In this document: in pieces, positions 27,591 to 36,417 of the stretch
Numbering within the stretch: position 1 is the first letter of the stretch
Layout: every line of letters begins with the position of its first letter
NCBI GenBank assembly: GCA_051650105.1
Contig: JBOFIJ010000017.1
Coordinates: forward strand, 1-64,000
Length of the DNA: 64,000 nucleotides
Direction: 5' to 3'
Origin: CAMWXW01 sp051650105
Lineage (GTDB): Bacteria > Desulfobacterota > Desulfovibrionia > Desulfovibrionales > Desulfovibrionaceae
Translations under genes and position numbers: made by a program
The notes under the pieces: model-generated
Databases searched by the model: none
What the model was told of the DNA's origin: nothing
The model's input: the letters and a program-made list of their open reading frames with translations, nothing else

Positions 27591-28067
27591 TCAAGGAGTA
27601 GATTTTTTGATGCTTCTTTTCGAGAGGAAGAAGTTTTTCATTAGAGCAGAGGCTTCTTCTTTAAGGAATCCATACTCTATCCACGGTTTGTGATTAAGAA
27701 AGGGAGGAATAGCATTTCGAGAAATAATTCCACTTTTAGGTTCTGTAGAGGCGAAGATAATACCTTGTATTCTTGAATGAACAATAGCGCCGTAACACAT
27801 AAGACAAGGCTCTATTGTAACAATAAGAATAGCATCGATCATTCTATATGTAGAGCGTTTCTTTGTGGCATTTCGTATTGCACGTATTTCTGCATGTGCT
27901 GTGGGGTCATTAAGAGCAATTGGAGAATTATAGCCTTCTCCTAGAATATGTCCATCGTGCGTACATACAAGAGCACCGACAGGAACTTCATTAAGATAAT
28001 ATGCCTTCTGTGCCAGATGCAAGGCCCTTGACATTAGAAGAATTGGTGAAAAAGAATAGCGATACAT
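27591..28067 (-). CDS. tadA: tRNA-specific adenosine deaminase
   Basis: Converts the wobble adenosine of tRNA-Arg(ACG) to inosine. 158 residues. Zinc and catalytic motifs are TAHAEIRAIR (His, Glu) and EPCLMCYGAIVHSRI (two Cys). The N-terminal helix ALHLAQKAYYLNEVPVGALV is typical. The open frame runs upstream into the tRNA gene, which cannot be coding. The first usable ATG is 28067; 28034 is an alternative that matches the usual family start, and neither has a good binding site. It sits nine bases downstream of tRNA-Met, so a transcript shared with the tRNA is likely. Confidence 0.9.
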   Translation of the reverse strand: MYRYSFSPILLMSRALHLAQKAYYLNEVPVGALVCTHDGHILGEGYNSPIALNDPTAHAEIRAIRNATKKRSTYRMIDAILIVTIEPCLMCYGAIVHSRIQGIIFASTEPKSGIISRNAIPPFLNHKPWIEYGFLKEEASALMKNFFLSKRSIKKSTP

Positions 28068-28076
28068 AAGATAAGA

Positions 28077-28153
28077 TGGTAGCGAGGGAGGGAATTGAAC
28101 CCACGACACTACGGATATGAACCGTATGCTCTAACCAACTGAGCTACCTCGCC
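28077..28153 (-). tRNA. tRNA-Met (anticodon CAT, probably elongator)
   Basis: A 77-base cloverleaf with CCA encoded (TGGT complement at 28077-28080). The acceptor 5' arm is GGCGAGG, the D-arm is TAGCTCAGTTGGTTAGAGC, and the anticodon stem TACGG/CCGTA encloses loop TTCATAT with anticodon CAT at 28117-28119. The T-loop is TTCAATT. The acceptor has a G1-U72 closing pair and the T-stem a U-U mismatch. Initiator features (C1-A72 mismatch, three G-C pairs in the anticodon stem) are absent. Lysidine-type tRNA-Ile2 cannot be fully excluded. Confidence 0.92.
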
Positions 28154-28326
28154 ATAAGATAAATATCAGTTGAGAAAATATATACAATCTTCTTTTAAAA
28201 ATCAAGTACTTTTTTGTACTACATAGATAATAAAGGATATATGTTGTTTTGGGTCTCTTGCGAGGACAGTAATAATCTTTATATAATACAGGGTGAATGA
28301 TACTTATGGACAGAGGAGAAAAGAAG

Positions 28327-28575
28327 ATGGAAATTAATGAGTTTATAGAACGCATTGCCGAGATTTTTGCTCTAGAGCTTCCCTTAATTGTGGCAATAAT
28401 AGTGGCATTATCATCTGTGTTAGCAGTATTTTTGCCTTCTAGTAAAAGCACAAATATAGGGGCGAAGATATATAGAGTTATTTATGCTATTGTCCAAATT
28501 CTTGCCATGAATATAGGTAAAGCCAAGAATGAGGAAGATGGTGTCCCAGCAAATAGGGAAAAAAAGAAAAAATAA
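28327..28575 (+). CDS. small phage-like membrane protein (holin-type)
   Basis: 82 residues with one strong transmembrane segment (about 17-37, ELPLIVAIIVALSSVLAVFLP). A second amphipathic helix IYRVIYAIVQILAMNIGKAKN and a Lys-rich tail follow. The pattern 'LPxP...YRxxYxxxxxLAxNxGxAkN' is one I associate with small membrane proteins of phage lysis regions in proteobacteria. This is recall of a pattern, not a search result. The ATG at 28327 is preceded by AGAGGAG; an upstream ATG at 28306 lacks one. It lies just ahead of flagellin on the same strand. Confidence 0.6.
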   Translation: MEINEFIERIAEIFALELPLIVAIIVALSSVLAVFLPSSKSTNIGAKIYRVIYAIVQILAMNIGKAKNEEDGVPANREKKKK

Positions 28576-28737
28576 AAAGGTAATAAAATAAAGTAGTTAG
28601 GAATCATATATATAAAAATACTTCAAAGACATATAGAGTTTTGATAAATGTGACGAATAAACAGCATAACAAAGGTATTCAAATAAATTGATTTTCTTTG
28701 TTGTATCAATACTGTAAAAAGGTCTCTGGAGGATTAT

Positions 28738-29604
28738 ATGGCAATATTTAGTCTTAACTACAATGAACAAGCTGGAAAAACAAGAGTATCTCTAAAAAAT
28801 AACGAAGATGCTTTACAAAAAGCGATTACAAGACTATCAACAGGTAAAAAGTTTAATAATTCAGCAGACGGACCTGCATCATTTTCTCTATTATCTAAAA
28901 TGGATACAGATTTGAAATTGGGAGATCAAGGGGTAATAAATGGTAAAAATGGAACAACATTTTTACATACTGCTGATGCAGCACTAGCACAACAAGAAAA
29001 GATTTTAACAGAAATAGCTGTAAAAGCAGAAGATGCTGCTAACGGTGTTTGGACAGACGAGCAAAGAGGTGTTTTTAATGCAGAAGCGCAAAAGTTATTG
29101 GGAGTAATAGACAATATTGCTCTTTCAACAGAGTTTAATGGTCAACAGATTTTAACAGGGGATTTTAGTGGAGCTAACTCATTAAGTTTGCAACTTGGTA
29201 CAACATCTGCTAGCCATGATGTGGTTATTGTTTCTATTGATTCAGCAAGAAGTGAAATATTGTTTGATGGTGGCGTAGATACTACTTCAGGTCAGAAATT
29301 AGATTTAAGCACAGCTGAAGATGCTCGTACAAGCTTATCAAACGCACAGGATGCATTGAAAATAGTTCGTGATAAAAGAGCAGATATAGGAGCAACACAA
29401 AACTCTATTTCTTATAGTATTGCAAACAGAGAATCTATGAATGAGCAAACAAAGAATACGATATCAACAATAGGTGATGCAGATGTTTCATTAGAAATGG
29501 AAGAGTATACAAACTTTATGGCGAAGTCACAAGCTAGCTTACAGATGTATATGAACTCGTTACAGAATTCATCTCGTATTTCACAGATGGTACAGTCAGT
29601 ATAA
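28738..29604 (+). CDS. fliC: flagellin
   Basis: Flagellar filament subunit of 288 residues. The conserved D0/D1 ends are present: N-terminal LKNNEDALQKAITRLSTGKKFNNSADGPA and C-terminal DVSLEMEEYTNFMAKSQASLQMYMNSLQ. The central domain is short (about residues 150-190), so the filament surface would be thin and low in variable domain. The region contacted by Toll-like receptor 5 in other flagellins is in the retained D1 part, but key residues were not aligned. The ribosome binding site is GGAGG. A perfect hairpin terminator follows directly, so the gene is monocistronic. Confidence 0.95.
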   Translation: MAIFSLNYNEQAGKTRVSLKNNEDALQKAITRLSTGKKFNNSADGPASFSLLSKMDTDLKLGDQGVINGKNGTTFLHTADAALAQQEKILTEIAVKAEDAANGVWTDEQRGVFNAEAQKLLGVIDNIALSTEFNGQQILTGDFSGANSLSLQLGTTSASHDVVIVSIDSARSEILFDGGVDTTSGQKLDLSTAEDARTSLSNAQDALKIVRDKRADIGATQNSISYSIANRESMNEQTKNTISTIGDADVSLEMEEYTNFMAKSQASLQMYMNSLQNSSRISQMVQSV

Positions 29605-29615
29605 TTATACACTAT

Positions 29616-29660
29616 ACCCTATAAAAAAAGAGGCTTTGGCCTCTTTTTTTATAGGGTCAT
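29616..29660 (+). terminator. strong Rho-independent terminator after flagellin
   Basis: Perfect 19-base arms (29616-29634 and 29639-29657, starting ACCCTATAAAAAAAGAGGC) with a 4-base TTTG loop. The arms contain A- and T-runs, so it could act on both strands. Confidence 0.93.
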
Positions 29661-29951
29661 TTTTTATTCTTATGGAGTTACAGGATGAGAATATAAGAGA
29701 TGCTAACTGTTCTATAAGAAAAATGTAAGAATGAAGGTCCGTTGTTACAGTGTTTCTTAAAATAAGTATGCTTATGTTGTTTCAATAATATAGAATCTGA
29801 ATGTAGTATTATTTTCTTGTGATAATACTTGTGATAATAAAGGAAAGGTATTGTGGTGCAATACAAATTATGTTCTTAATAGTTCTTATACTTACTATAC
29901 ATATGGTATAAATAAACAGAGAAAAGAGTGCGAATGCCAATTGCAAAGTAC

Positions 29952-31043
29952 TTATTGTGATAAAGAAGCTAGCAAGATATCTAATTCCTCTTTAAATGCG
30001 GGAAATAAATTATCATTTCCTCTTACAGAACGAATAACAACACCTTTTTTAAAAATAATTCCTTTGTCTTTTCCCCCAGCAATACCGATATCAGCGTGTT
30101 TTGCTTCGCCTGGCCCATTCACAACACATCCCATTACGGCAACAGTTATTGGCAAATGAATATCTTTAAAATAATTCTCTACTTTTTCAACAAGAGGAAA
30201 AAGATCAATATCTGTTCTTCCGCAACTTGGACAAGAGATAATTTCTACTTTATTTTTATATAAATTAAGAGAATGTAAAATACCAATAGCAACAGGAATT
30301 TCATCAACAGGGTCGGCTGTAAGAGAAACGCGTAATGTATCTCCAAGCCCCAAAGCTAAAAGCGTTCCAATTCCAACAGAGGATTTAATGGTCCCTTGTT
30401 TAATGCTCCCAGCTTCTGTAATGCCAAGATGTAAAGGATAATTGCATCGTTGTGCAAGAAGTTGATATGCTTGAATAGTTTGTATTACATTAGAAGATTT
30501 TAATGATATTTTTATCATAGTAAAATTGAGTTCTTCTAGTAACAGAACATGATATAAAGCACTCTCTACCATAGCTTCTGGAGTGGGTCCTTTATATTTC
30601 TCTAAAATATGTTTTTCAATAGAGCCAGAGTTAACACCTATACGAATTGGTATATTTTTTTCTTGGCATGCCTTAACAACAGTAACAACGTGTTCGTCTT
30701 TACCAATATTTCCAGGGTTAATACGCAAGGCATCAATTCCATTTTCTATACTTTTTAAAGCAAGTTTATAATCAAAATGTATATCGGCAACAAGGGGTAT
30801 TGTAGAGTGTTGTTTAATTTCTTTAATTGCTTCAGCACTTTTTATATCTGGTACAGCAAGGCGCACAATTTGACATCCAGCATGGTGCAGAGCCTCTATT
30901 TGTGCAAGAGTATCTTCAACGTTATGTGTTTTTGTTGTGGTCATACTTTGAACAACAACGGGAGCACCATTACCTATGGGTATGCCACCTATCATAATTT
31001 GCTTACTTAAATGTCTTGTATATGGAAGGATGGGGTGTTGCAT
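29952..31043 (-). CDS. ispG: 4-hydroxy-3-methylbut-2-en-1-yl diphosphate synthase (flavodoxin)
   Basis: Penultimate MEP-pathway enzyme with a 4Fe-4S cluster. 363 residues. The TIM-barrel start PIGNGAPVVVQSMTTTKT is conserved. Cluster cysteines lie in IISCPSCGRTDID and VMGCVVNGPGEAKHADIGIAGG, and the usual RINPGNIG and RIGVNSGSIE motifs are present. The start has GGAG upstream. Convergent with flagellin, with about 300 bases between that hold nothing else recognised beyond the flagellin terminator. Confidence 0.96.
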   Translation of the reverse strand: MQHPILPYTRHLSKQIMIGGIPIGNGAPVVVQSMTTTKTHNVEDTLAQIEALHHAGCQIVRLAVPDIKSAEAIKEIKQHSTIPLVADIHFDYKLALKSIENGIDALRINPGNIGKDEHVVTVVKACQEKNIPIRIGVNSGSIEKHILEKYKGPTPEAMVESALYHVLLLEELNFTMIKISLKSSNVIQTIQAYQLLAQRCNYPLHLGITEAGSIKQGTIKSSVGIGTLLALGLGDTLRVSLTADPVDEIPVAIGILHSLNLYKNKVEIISCPSCGRTDIDLFPLVEKVENYFKDIHLPITVAVMGCVVNGPGEAKHADIGIAGGKDKGIIFKKGVVIRSVRGNDNLFPAFKEELDILLASLSQ

Positions 31044-31242
31044 ATATTCTCCAATAGTTTACGTATAACCCCGTTCACGTTAGCTTTGTTTATAGCATAT
31101 GGCAAGCTTTTTATTACGTTAATTCTTAGTCCATTTTTGAGGGCTACGGATTTTGAAAGATTATACATTGACATTTTATAGTAAAAAAGAGTACAATAAA
31201 GAAATTTTTGAATGGCAATTTGTATAAATGGGATGATATGTT

Positions 31243-32562
31243 ATGCACAAGATTTCTTTTAAAAATAGTGCTATGACTACACTAGGAAAAGAGAGGAACC
31301 TCTTTCAATTAGCCGAGGAATGTAGGTTGCGTTGTAATGAAGATTTATATAAAGGAAATTTACCTTTTATTGAATTATCGTATGAAAAAAAAATGGAGGA
31401 GGAGATAGCACTATTTATCCCATTTTTTGAAGGTAAAAAGGATCTACTTGTATTAGGTATAGGTGGTTCAGCGCTTGGAGCAAAAGCAATTTATGAAAGT
31501 TTTTCTTTTCGTCAGGATATTTATTCTAATGAAAGAAAAATGTATATTCTAGATAACTTAGATGAAGAATATATATTGTACTTATTGAAAGAATTGAATC
31601 CATTAACAACTGGAATACTAGTTATAAGTAAATCTGGTAATACAATAGAAAGTGTATGTCAGTATTATATTTTTAAGCAATGGCTACAAAAGCATCTTGG
31701 TAATAATTGGAAAGAGCATTGTTGTATTATTACAGAGGTAGAAAATGGTTTCTTAAGAAAAGAAGTAGATAAAGAGGGCCTTCTTTCAGCAGTAATAGAT
31801 AAGAATTTAGGTGGTAGATATTCTGTAATATCTGTGGTGGGTTTATTGCCAGCTGTGTTTTTGGGTTTAGATTGGGAAGAGATGCTAAAGGGAAATAGGG
31901 AGTATAATAACATTTTTTTGGATGTATTAAAAAATGGTTCTCTCTCTCAGTTTCCCTCGTATTGTCTTGCCTTATGGCATTATTTATCAGAAGAAAATGG
32001 CAAAACAGAATCCATATTTTTCCCGTATATTCCACGTTTTTCTGGTTGGAGTGCTTGGTATGCTCAACTGTCGGCTGAAAGTTTGGGAAAAGAAGGAAAA
32101 GGGCTTATGCCTATACTTGCTCAGGGTGTAACAGATCAGCATTCTTTACAACAAATGTTTTTGGATGGTAAGAAAAATAAGATATGTTTTTTTATAACAG
32201 AAGCGAAGACTAATGAAAGAATATATATTCCAGACACACCTATAGATACGTGGTCGTGTATAGCTGGGAAGAGCATAAAGGATATTCTAATGGCAGAGTA
32301 TATAGGGACTCGTAGCGCATTTATAGAGTCTGCTATCCCTTTTGTAGAGTATGAAATTCCAGAGATAACGGAATATAATATAGGAAAAATGATAGCTCTT
32401 TTAGAAAGTATGATCTTACTTACAGGGTATTTATTGGGTATTAATCCACTTAATCAACCAGCAGTGGAATATGGTAAAAAGATAGCACTGTCCATTTTGC
32501 AAGGGGAAAAAGAGCATTTATGTATCACAAAGAACATGGAAAGTGAAATAATCTTTTTTTAA
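31243..32562 (+). CDS. pgi: glucose-6-phosphate isomerase
   Basis: Glycolytic isomerase of 439 residues, the shorter bacterial form (about 440-450). It contains LVLGIGGSALGAKAIYE, ISKSGNTIESVCQYYIF (sugar-phosphate binding) and the PGI signature region NLGGRYSVISVVGLLPAVF. The C-terminal NPLNQPAVEYGKKIAL is present. Stands alone on its strand; a small possible gene on the opposite strand overlaps its stop codon by three bases. Confidence 0.95.
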   Translation: MHKISFKNSAMTTLGKERNLFQLAEECRLRCNEDLYKGNLPFIELSYEKKMEEEIALFIPFFEGKKDLLVLGIGGSALGAKAIYESFSFRQDIYSNERKMYILDNLDEEYILYLLKELNPLTTGILVISKSGNTIESVCQYYIFKQWLQKHLGNNWKEHCCIITEVENGFLRKEVDKEGLLSAVIDKNLGGRYSVISVVGLLPAVFLGLDWEEMLKGNREYNNIFLDVLKNGSLSQFPSYCLALWHYLSEENGKTESIFFPYIPRFSGWSAWYAQLSAESLGKEGKGLMPILAQGVTDQHSLQQMFLDGKKNKICFFITEAKTNERIYIPDTPIDTWSCIAGKSIKDILMAEYIGTRSAFIESAIPFVEYEIPEITEYNIGKMIALLESMILLTGYLLGINPLNQPAVEYGKKIALSILQGEKEHLCITKNMESEIIFF

Positions 32563-32711
32563 CGAGAAGCTTGTGATTCTTGTACCATTTTTGCTGTAAT
32601 TTTTACAATTTGTTTTCTTACAATGTTGAAGAGTGTTCTACTTTCTGTAAGTGCGTGATCCAACTTCTTACTGGTAGTAAAAGTATTGAGGTAGATATCT
32701 AGATACTCCAT
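32559..32711 (-). CDS. possible small protein of 50 residues
   Basis: An open frame starting ATG GAG TAT and ending CAA GCT TCT CGT TAA. It encodes a basic, helical peptide (MEYLDIYLNTFTTSKKLD at the start, VRKQIVKITAKMVQESQASR at the end). It fills the space behind pgi and shares the overlapping TTAA stop. No clear binding site precedes it. I do not recognise it, and it may be chance or a remnant. Confidence 0.3.
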   Translation of the reverse strand: MEYLDIYLNTFTTSKKLDHALTESRTLFNIVRKQIVKITAKMVQESQASR

Positions 32712-32817
32712 TCTAAATCATGGTTAAAATGAAGAGATCTTTACAAGGTGCTGCCTGTATATAATGCATATTTTTGGGGATATTGTATCCTTTTGGAAAA
32801 GAAAAGATAGAATGCTG

Positions 32818-32846
32818 TTGCTAGTCTTTTGTCTGTTTGTTACAAT
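32818..32846 (+). promoter_or_regulatory. candidate sigma-70 promoter of the malic enzyme gene
   Basis: TTGCTA (32818-32823), 17-base spacer, TACAAT (32841-32846), about 36 bases before the ATG of the malic enzyme gene. Confidence 0.5.
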
Positions 32847-32882
32847 AGAGTGGTACAGAAGATTATGCTGGAGGAAAAAATA

Positions 32883-34175
32883 ATGAAAACATTAAAAGAA
32901 AGAGCTTTAGAATATCATGCAGCATTCCCTGCTGGTAAAATTGCAGTATTACCGACAAAATCAGCAAAAACACAAGATGATCTCACTTTGGCATATTCCC
33001 CAGGCGTTGCGGAAGTGTGTACTGTTATTGCGCAGGAGCCTGAAAATGTTGGCAAATATACTGGAAAATCTAATTTAGTAGGGGTTGTTACAGATGGGAC
33101 AGCAGTTCTTGGTTTAGGTAATATAGGTCCTTTAGCCGCAAAACCTGTTATGGAAGGGAAAGGCCTACTTTTTAAGATTTTTGCAGGAGTTGACGTATTT
33201 GATGTGGAACTTAACACTTCTTCAAAAGAAGAACTTGTGGGTGTTGTAAAAGCGTTAGAGCCAACATTTGGAGGAATTAATTTAGAAGATATAAAAGCAC
33301 CAGAATGTTTTTATGTAGAAGAAGAATTGAAAAAAATTATGAATATCCCTGTGTTTCACGATGATCAGCACGGGACAGCTATTATTTCTTCGGCAGCACT
33401 TATTAATGCTGTAGAAATTACAAAAAGAGACATGTCACAATGTAAAGTTGTAATAAGTGGTGCTGGTGCTGCTGCAATTGCATCGGCCCATTTATATATG
33501 GAAATAGGGATAAAAAAAGAGCATATTTATATGTTTGATAGTAAGGGTTTGCTCTCAAAGAAGCGCACAGATCTTAATTCATATAAGGCTTTTTTTGCAC
33601 AGGAAAAAGAAATGACATTATCGGAAGCACTTGAAGGTGCGGACGTCTTTTTAGGTCTTTCTCAAAAGGGCTTGTTAACAAAAGATATGGTAAAGAAAAT
33701 GGGTACACGGCCTATTATTTTTGCTTTGGCAAATCCAGACCCTGAAATTACGTATGAAGATGCAAAAGAAGCTGTTGCAGATTGTATTATGGGGACGGGG
33801 CGTTCAGATTATCCTAACCAGATTAATAATGTTTCTGGTTTTCCTTATATTTTCAGGGCTGCATTAGATTGTGAAGCTGTGACAATTAATATAGAAATGA
33901 AATTAGCCCTGGTGCATGCTCTTGTTGAAATAGCAAAGATGCCTGTGTCAGAAGAGATGAAAAAGGCATATGGGCTTTCAGATATTTCATTTGGTGCAGA
34001 GTATATTATTCCAAAACCGATGGATGCACGTATTTTGGGGATAGCAACACCAAATATTGTTAAAGCTGCAATGGAAACAGGTGTAGCAAAGAAAAAGATT
34101 CATGATTTAGCATCATATAAAGAGCATTTGTTGAGTAGAATGAAAATAGTGCAAGAAACAATTGCTAAACTATAG
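32883..34175 (+). CDS. maeB: NAD(P)-dependent malic enzyme (short form)
   Basis: Decarboxylates malate to pyruvate, linking C4 acids to pyruvate and NAD(P)H. 430 residues: the malic-enzyme core without the C-terminal phosphotransacetylase-like domain of E. coli MaeB. It has LAYSPGVAEVC, GVVTDGTAVLGLGNIGPLAA, the metal-binding EDIKAPECF and VFHDDQHGTAI, and the dinucleotide-binding VVISGAGAAAIASA. The ATG at 32883 has GGAGG upstream; the frame is open to 32829 but without a binding site. NADP versus NAD preference is not decidable here. Confidence 0.92.
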   Translation: MKTLKERALEYHAAFPAGKIAVLPTKSAKTQDDLTLAYSPGVAEVCTVIAQEPENVGKYTGKSNLVGVVTDGTAVLGLGNIGPLAAKPVMEGKGLLFKIFAGVDVFDVELNTSSKEELVGVVKALEPTFGGINLEDIKAPECFYVEEELKKIMNIPVFHDDQHGTAIISSAALINAVEITKRDMSQCKVVISGAGAAAIASAHLYMEIGIKKEHIYMFDSKGLLSKKRTDLNSYKAFFAQEKEMTLSEALEGADVFLGLSQKGLLTKDMVKKMGTRPIIFALANPDPEITYEDAKEAVADCIMGTGRSDYPNQINNVSGFPYIFRAALDCEAVTINIEMKLALVHALVEIAKMPVSEEMKKAYGLSDISFGAEYIIPKPMDARILGIATPNIVKAAMETGVAKKKIHDLASYKEHLLSRMKIVQETIAKL

Positions 34176-34966
34176 TATGTGAAACATCATTTTGTGCACG
34201 ATTACAAGAGTGATTGTGTATCATTTGGAAAGAATGCAGTACCAATATCTTCCTTAGACAGTATTGTCACTGTTTCCTAAAGAAATATAGTGATATGCTT
34301 GTATAGTTATGTCATTTTTATAAAAAAGTTGAGCAAAACAATTGTGATATATATTGTGGAAATATAATGGCAAGATACCATTGTACTGCATTGCTCTCTT
34401 AGTTTTTTTTCTGCTGTTTCATTGTAATAAATTGTTATACATTATTGTGTATACTATAGGAATATGAAAATGTGACAATGTTACAGATTGTGCTATTGTC
34501 TTACATTTTTTAGAAATACTATTTTACTTATTCTTTCTCTTATATTTTTTTGCATTTGTCTTCGAAGTGTGAGGTCCAAGTTAAGTAAATGACTCTAAAA
34601 AGTATTCTTATTTTTACACAGTTTCTATTTGGTCTTTAGAATGGATTATCATACTATTATGAGTGTGTGAGAAGACGAAATTGGCCTAATATACATATAA
34701 TAATTGCTATATTGGAAGGATTACTATCAATAAAAAATCATAAATCAGTATTGTGTGTATTAGTAATTCTTTATTTTAGAGCCATATATCTTTTAATACA
34801 GGAATGCTTTCCTATAGAAAAAGTGTCCTCTTATTATATTTTATGAGAAATGTGCTAGTGATAAAAAATGATATTAGTAATGTTATTTTCTCTATATAGT
34901 GCAGTATAAAAGGCGTTACTTTTTAGGTTTTTTTGTTTTTAAGACGAAGAGATATACTCCATCGTT
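34176..34966. other. 790-base non-coding region
   Basis: Very AT-rich, with no frame longer than chance and no tRNA-like element. A 34-codon minus-strand stretch (about 34500-34600) lacks a start. It may be a fully eroded gene. Confidence 0.5.
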
Positions 34967-35716
34967 TTATTTTATATTAAAGCCCTGTTCTTTATATATA
35001 GAAGAAAGATTTGTCCAATATTCTTTTCCATAATAATTTGCAATAAAGTGTGTCCATGTGAAGGAATTATTGTTATAAAATGTACACATTTTTTGGTTGT
35101 ATTCTTGTAATTCTTCTCGAAATCCATTAAGAGAATATGCATTTTTGTGTAAGTATGTAGTAATGGGTAGCCTAGGTTTTGGCCTAGTTGGTGTATTTTC
35201 GTCTGCATATCCTATACAAAGGCCAACAAGAGGGAAGGTATATTGTGGAAGAGAAAAGAGTTCAATAATTTCTTTGGTCGATTTTCGAACAGCACCAATA
35301 GCAACAGTGGAAAGCCCGCAAGATTCTACTGCAACAGTTGCGGCTTCAAGAGCAATACCAATATCTACAGAACTAATGAAGAGGCTTTCGAGATATTCCG
35401 TAATTTTCATAGTTGTTTTTTCTTCTTCAAGAATAGTATTAATTTTATGAAAATCTATTACAAATAAAAGAAAAATAGGAGCCTCTTGAATAAAAGACAT
35501 AGGCTTTCCAGAGGAGGGCATGGTAAGTTGAACAAGTTTCTCTTTTTTGTCTTTATCATCTATAAGAATAATAGAATATTGTTGGCCACAAATATATGTG
35601 GGAGACTGTTGAGCTGCTTTAATAATAGCATCAATACTATTTTGTGGAATAGTTTTTTGTGGATTATATTTTCTAATACTTCCCCGAGCTTGCATTGTTG
35701 CAATGGTTGTATTCAT
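34967..35716 (-). CDS. nitroreductase-family FMN oxidoreductase (NfsA-like)
   Basis: 249 residues. The family's N-terminal MQARGSIRKYNPQKTIPQNSIDAIIKAAQQSPTY pattern is present in overlapping pieces (R-S-I-R-x-Y and A-A-Q-x-S-P-T). VDIGIALEAATVAVESCGLSTVAIGAVR and FPLVGLCIGYADENTPTRPKPRLP are typical of NADPH-dependent FMN reductases of the NfsA/Frp group. The physiological substrate is unknown. A VOC-fold gene lies just upstream on the same strand, 12 bases away, so the two are probably co-transcribed. Confidence 0.88.
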   Translation of the reverse strand: MNTTIATMQARGSIRKYNPQKTIPQNSIDAIIKAAQQSPTYICGQQYSIILIDDKDKKEKLVQLTMPSSGKPMSFIQEAPIFLLFVIDFHKINTILEEEKTTMKITEYLESLFISSVDIGIALEAATVAVESCGLSTVAIGAVRKSTKEIIELFSLPQYTFPLVGLCIGYADENTPTRPKPRLPITTYLHKNAYSLNGFREELQEYNQKMCTFYNNNSFTWTHFIANYYGKEYWTNLSSIYKEQGFNIK

Positions 35717-35728
35717 AAAAGAACCTCT

Positions 35729-36226
35729 TTATTTTTGATATGCTCCTTCAGAATAATGTAGTTCATAGGAGTGGGTGTAAATTTCAATACTATTTCTAAA
35801 AGGGTCTTCACAATATACCATTTTATATGGTTTTTCATTTGGAAAATATTCTCTAATGGGCATTCGTTGCTTTCCTCCAGCAGCAACAATCTTTTGGGTG
35901 AGTTCTTCAATATTTGGGTCTTTTACACAAAAATGAAAGACACCTGTTGTATAGGGAGTAAACGTGTGTTTTTCCCGAGTATTTTGTGGAAATTCAAAGA
36001 GTTCAATACCAATACCATCCCCTGTGGAAAGATGGGCAATACGAAAGTTGCCAAAACCAGCACCAAAGACATCTGTGCACATAATTCCAATAGCAGTGGA
36101 ATTATCTTCTTCTATTGTGGTTTGTGGCATAATGATATACCAATTCATAACATTTACATAAAATGTGACAGCGCGATCAATATCTGGAACAGATATTCCA
36201 ATATGCGAAAAATTTCTTGGGTACAT
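35729..36226 (-). CDS. VOC-superfamily (glyoxalase-like) protein
   Basis: 165 residues forming two beta-alpha-beta-beta-beta modules: NFSHIGISVPDIDRAVTFYVNVM at the start and TGVFHFCVKDPNIEELTQKIVAAGGK in the second half. EDPFRNSIEIY near the end supplies a metal-ligand Glu. Metal ligands appear to be a His in the first strand, a Glu in IGIELFEFP and a His in VFHFCV. The frame continues to 36355 through a hydrophobic stretch that would form a membrane anchor, but only with a TTG start. The ATG at 36226 matches the domain start and is preferred. Substrate unknown. Confidence 0.72.
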   Translation of the reverse strand: MYPRNFSHIGISVPDIDRAVTFYVNVMNWYIIMPQTTIEEDNSTAIGIMCTDVFGAGFGNFRIAHLSTGDGIGIELFEFPQNTREKHTFTPYTTGVFHFCVKDPNIEELTQKIVAAGGKQRMPIREYFPNEKPYKMVYCEDPFRNSIEIYTHSYELHYSEGAYQK

Positions 36227-36417
36227 AAAAAAAGTCTCACTAGTATCAATAAAAGTATGGGAAAGTATATAGTAGACAAGAAGAGATGTCAAAGATATGA
36301 AGCAGATAATAAAGAGACTACATAGTCTTTGGATGTATGTATCCTTAGCTTGCAAAAGTCTTAATTTTCTCGTATAGTCGGTGACATTATGTGGGTGTTA
36401 TTTGTTGGAGAATGCTT

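Noticed and set aside
28068..28109. Upstream extension of tadA
   Set aside because: The extra codons lie inside the tRNA-Met gene; the peptide (SWVQFPPSLPS type) is a typical artefact of translating a tRNA.
36227..36355. Membrane-anchored N-terminus for the VOC protein
   Set aside because: It would need a TTG start with no binding site; the ATG at 36226 coincides with the domain boundary. Not fully excluded.
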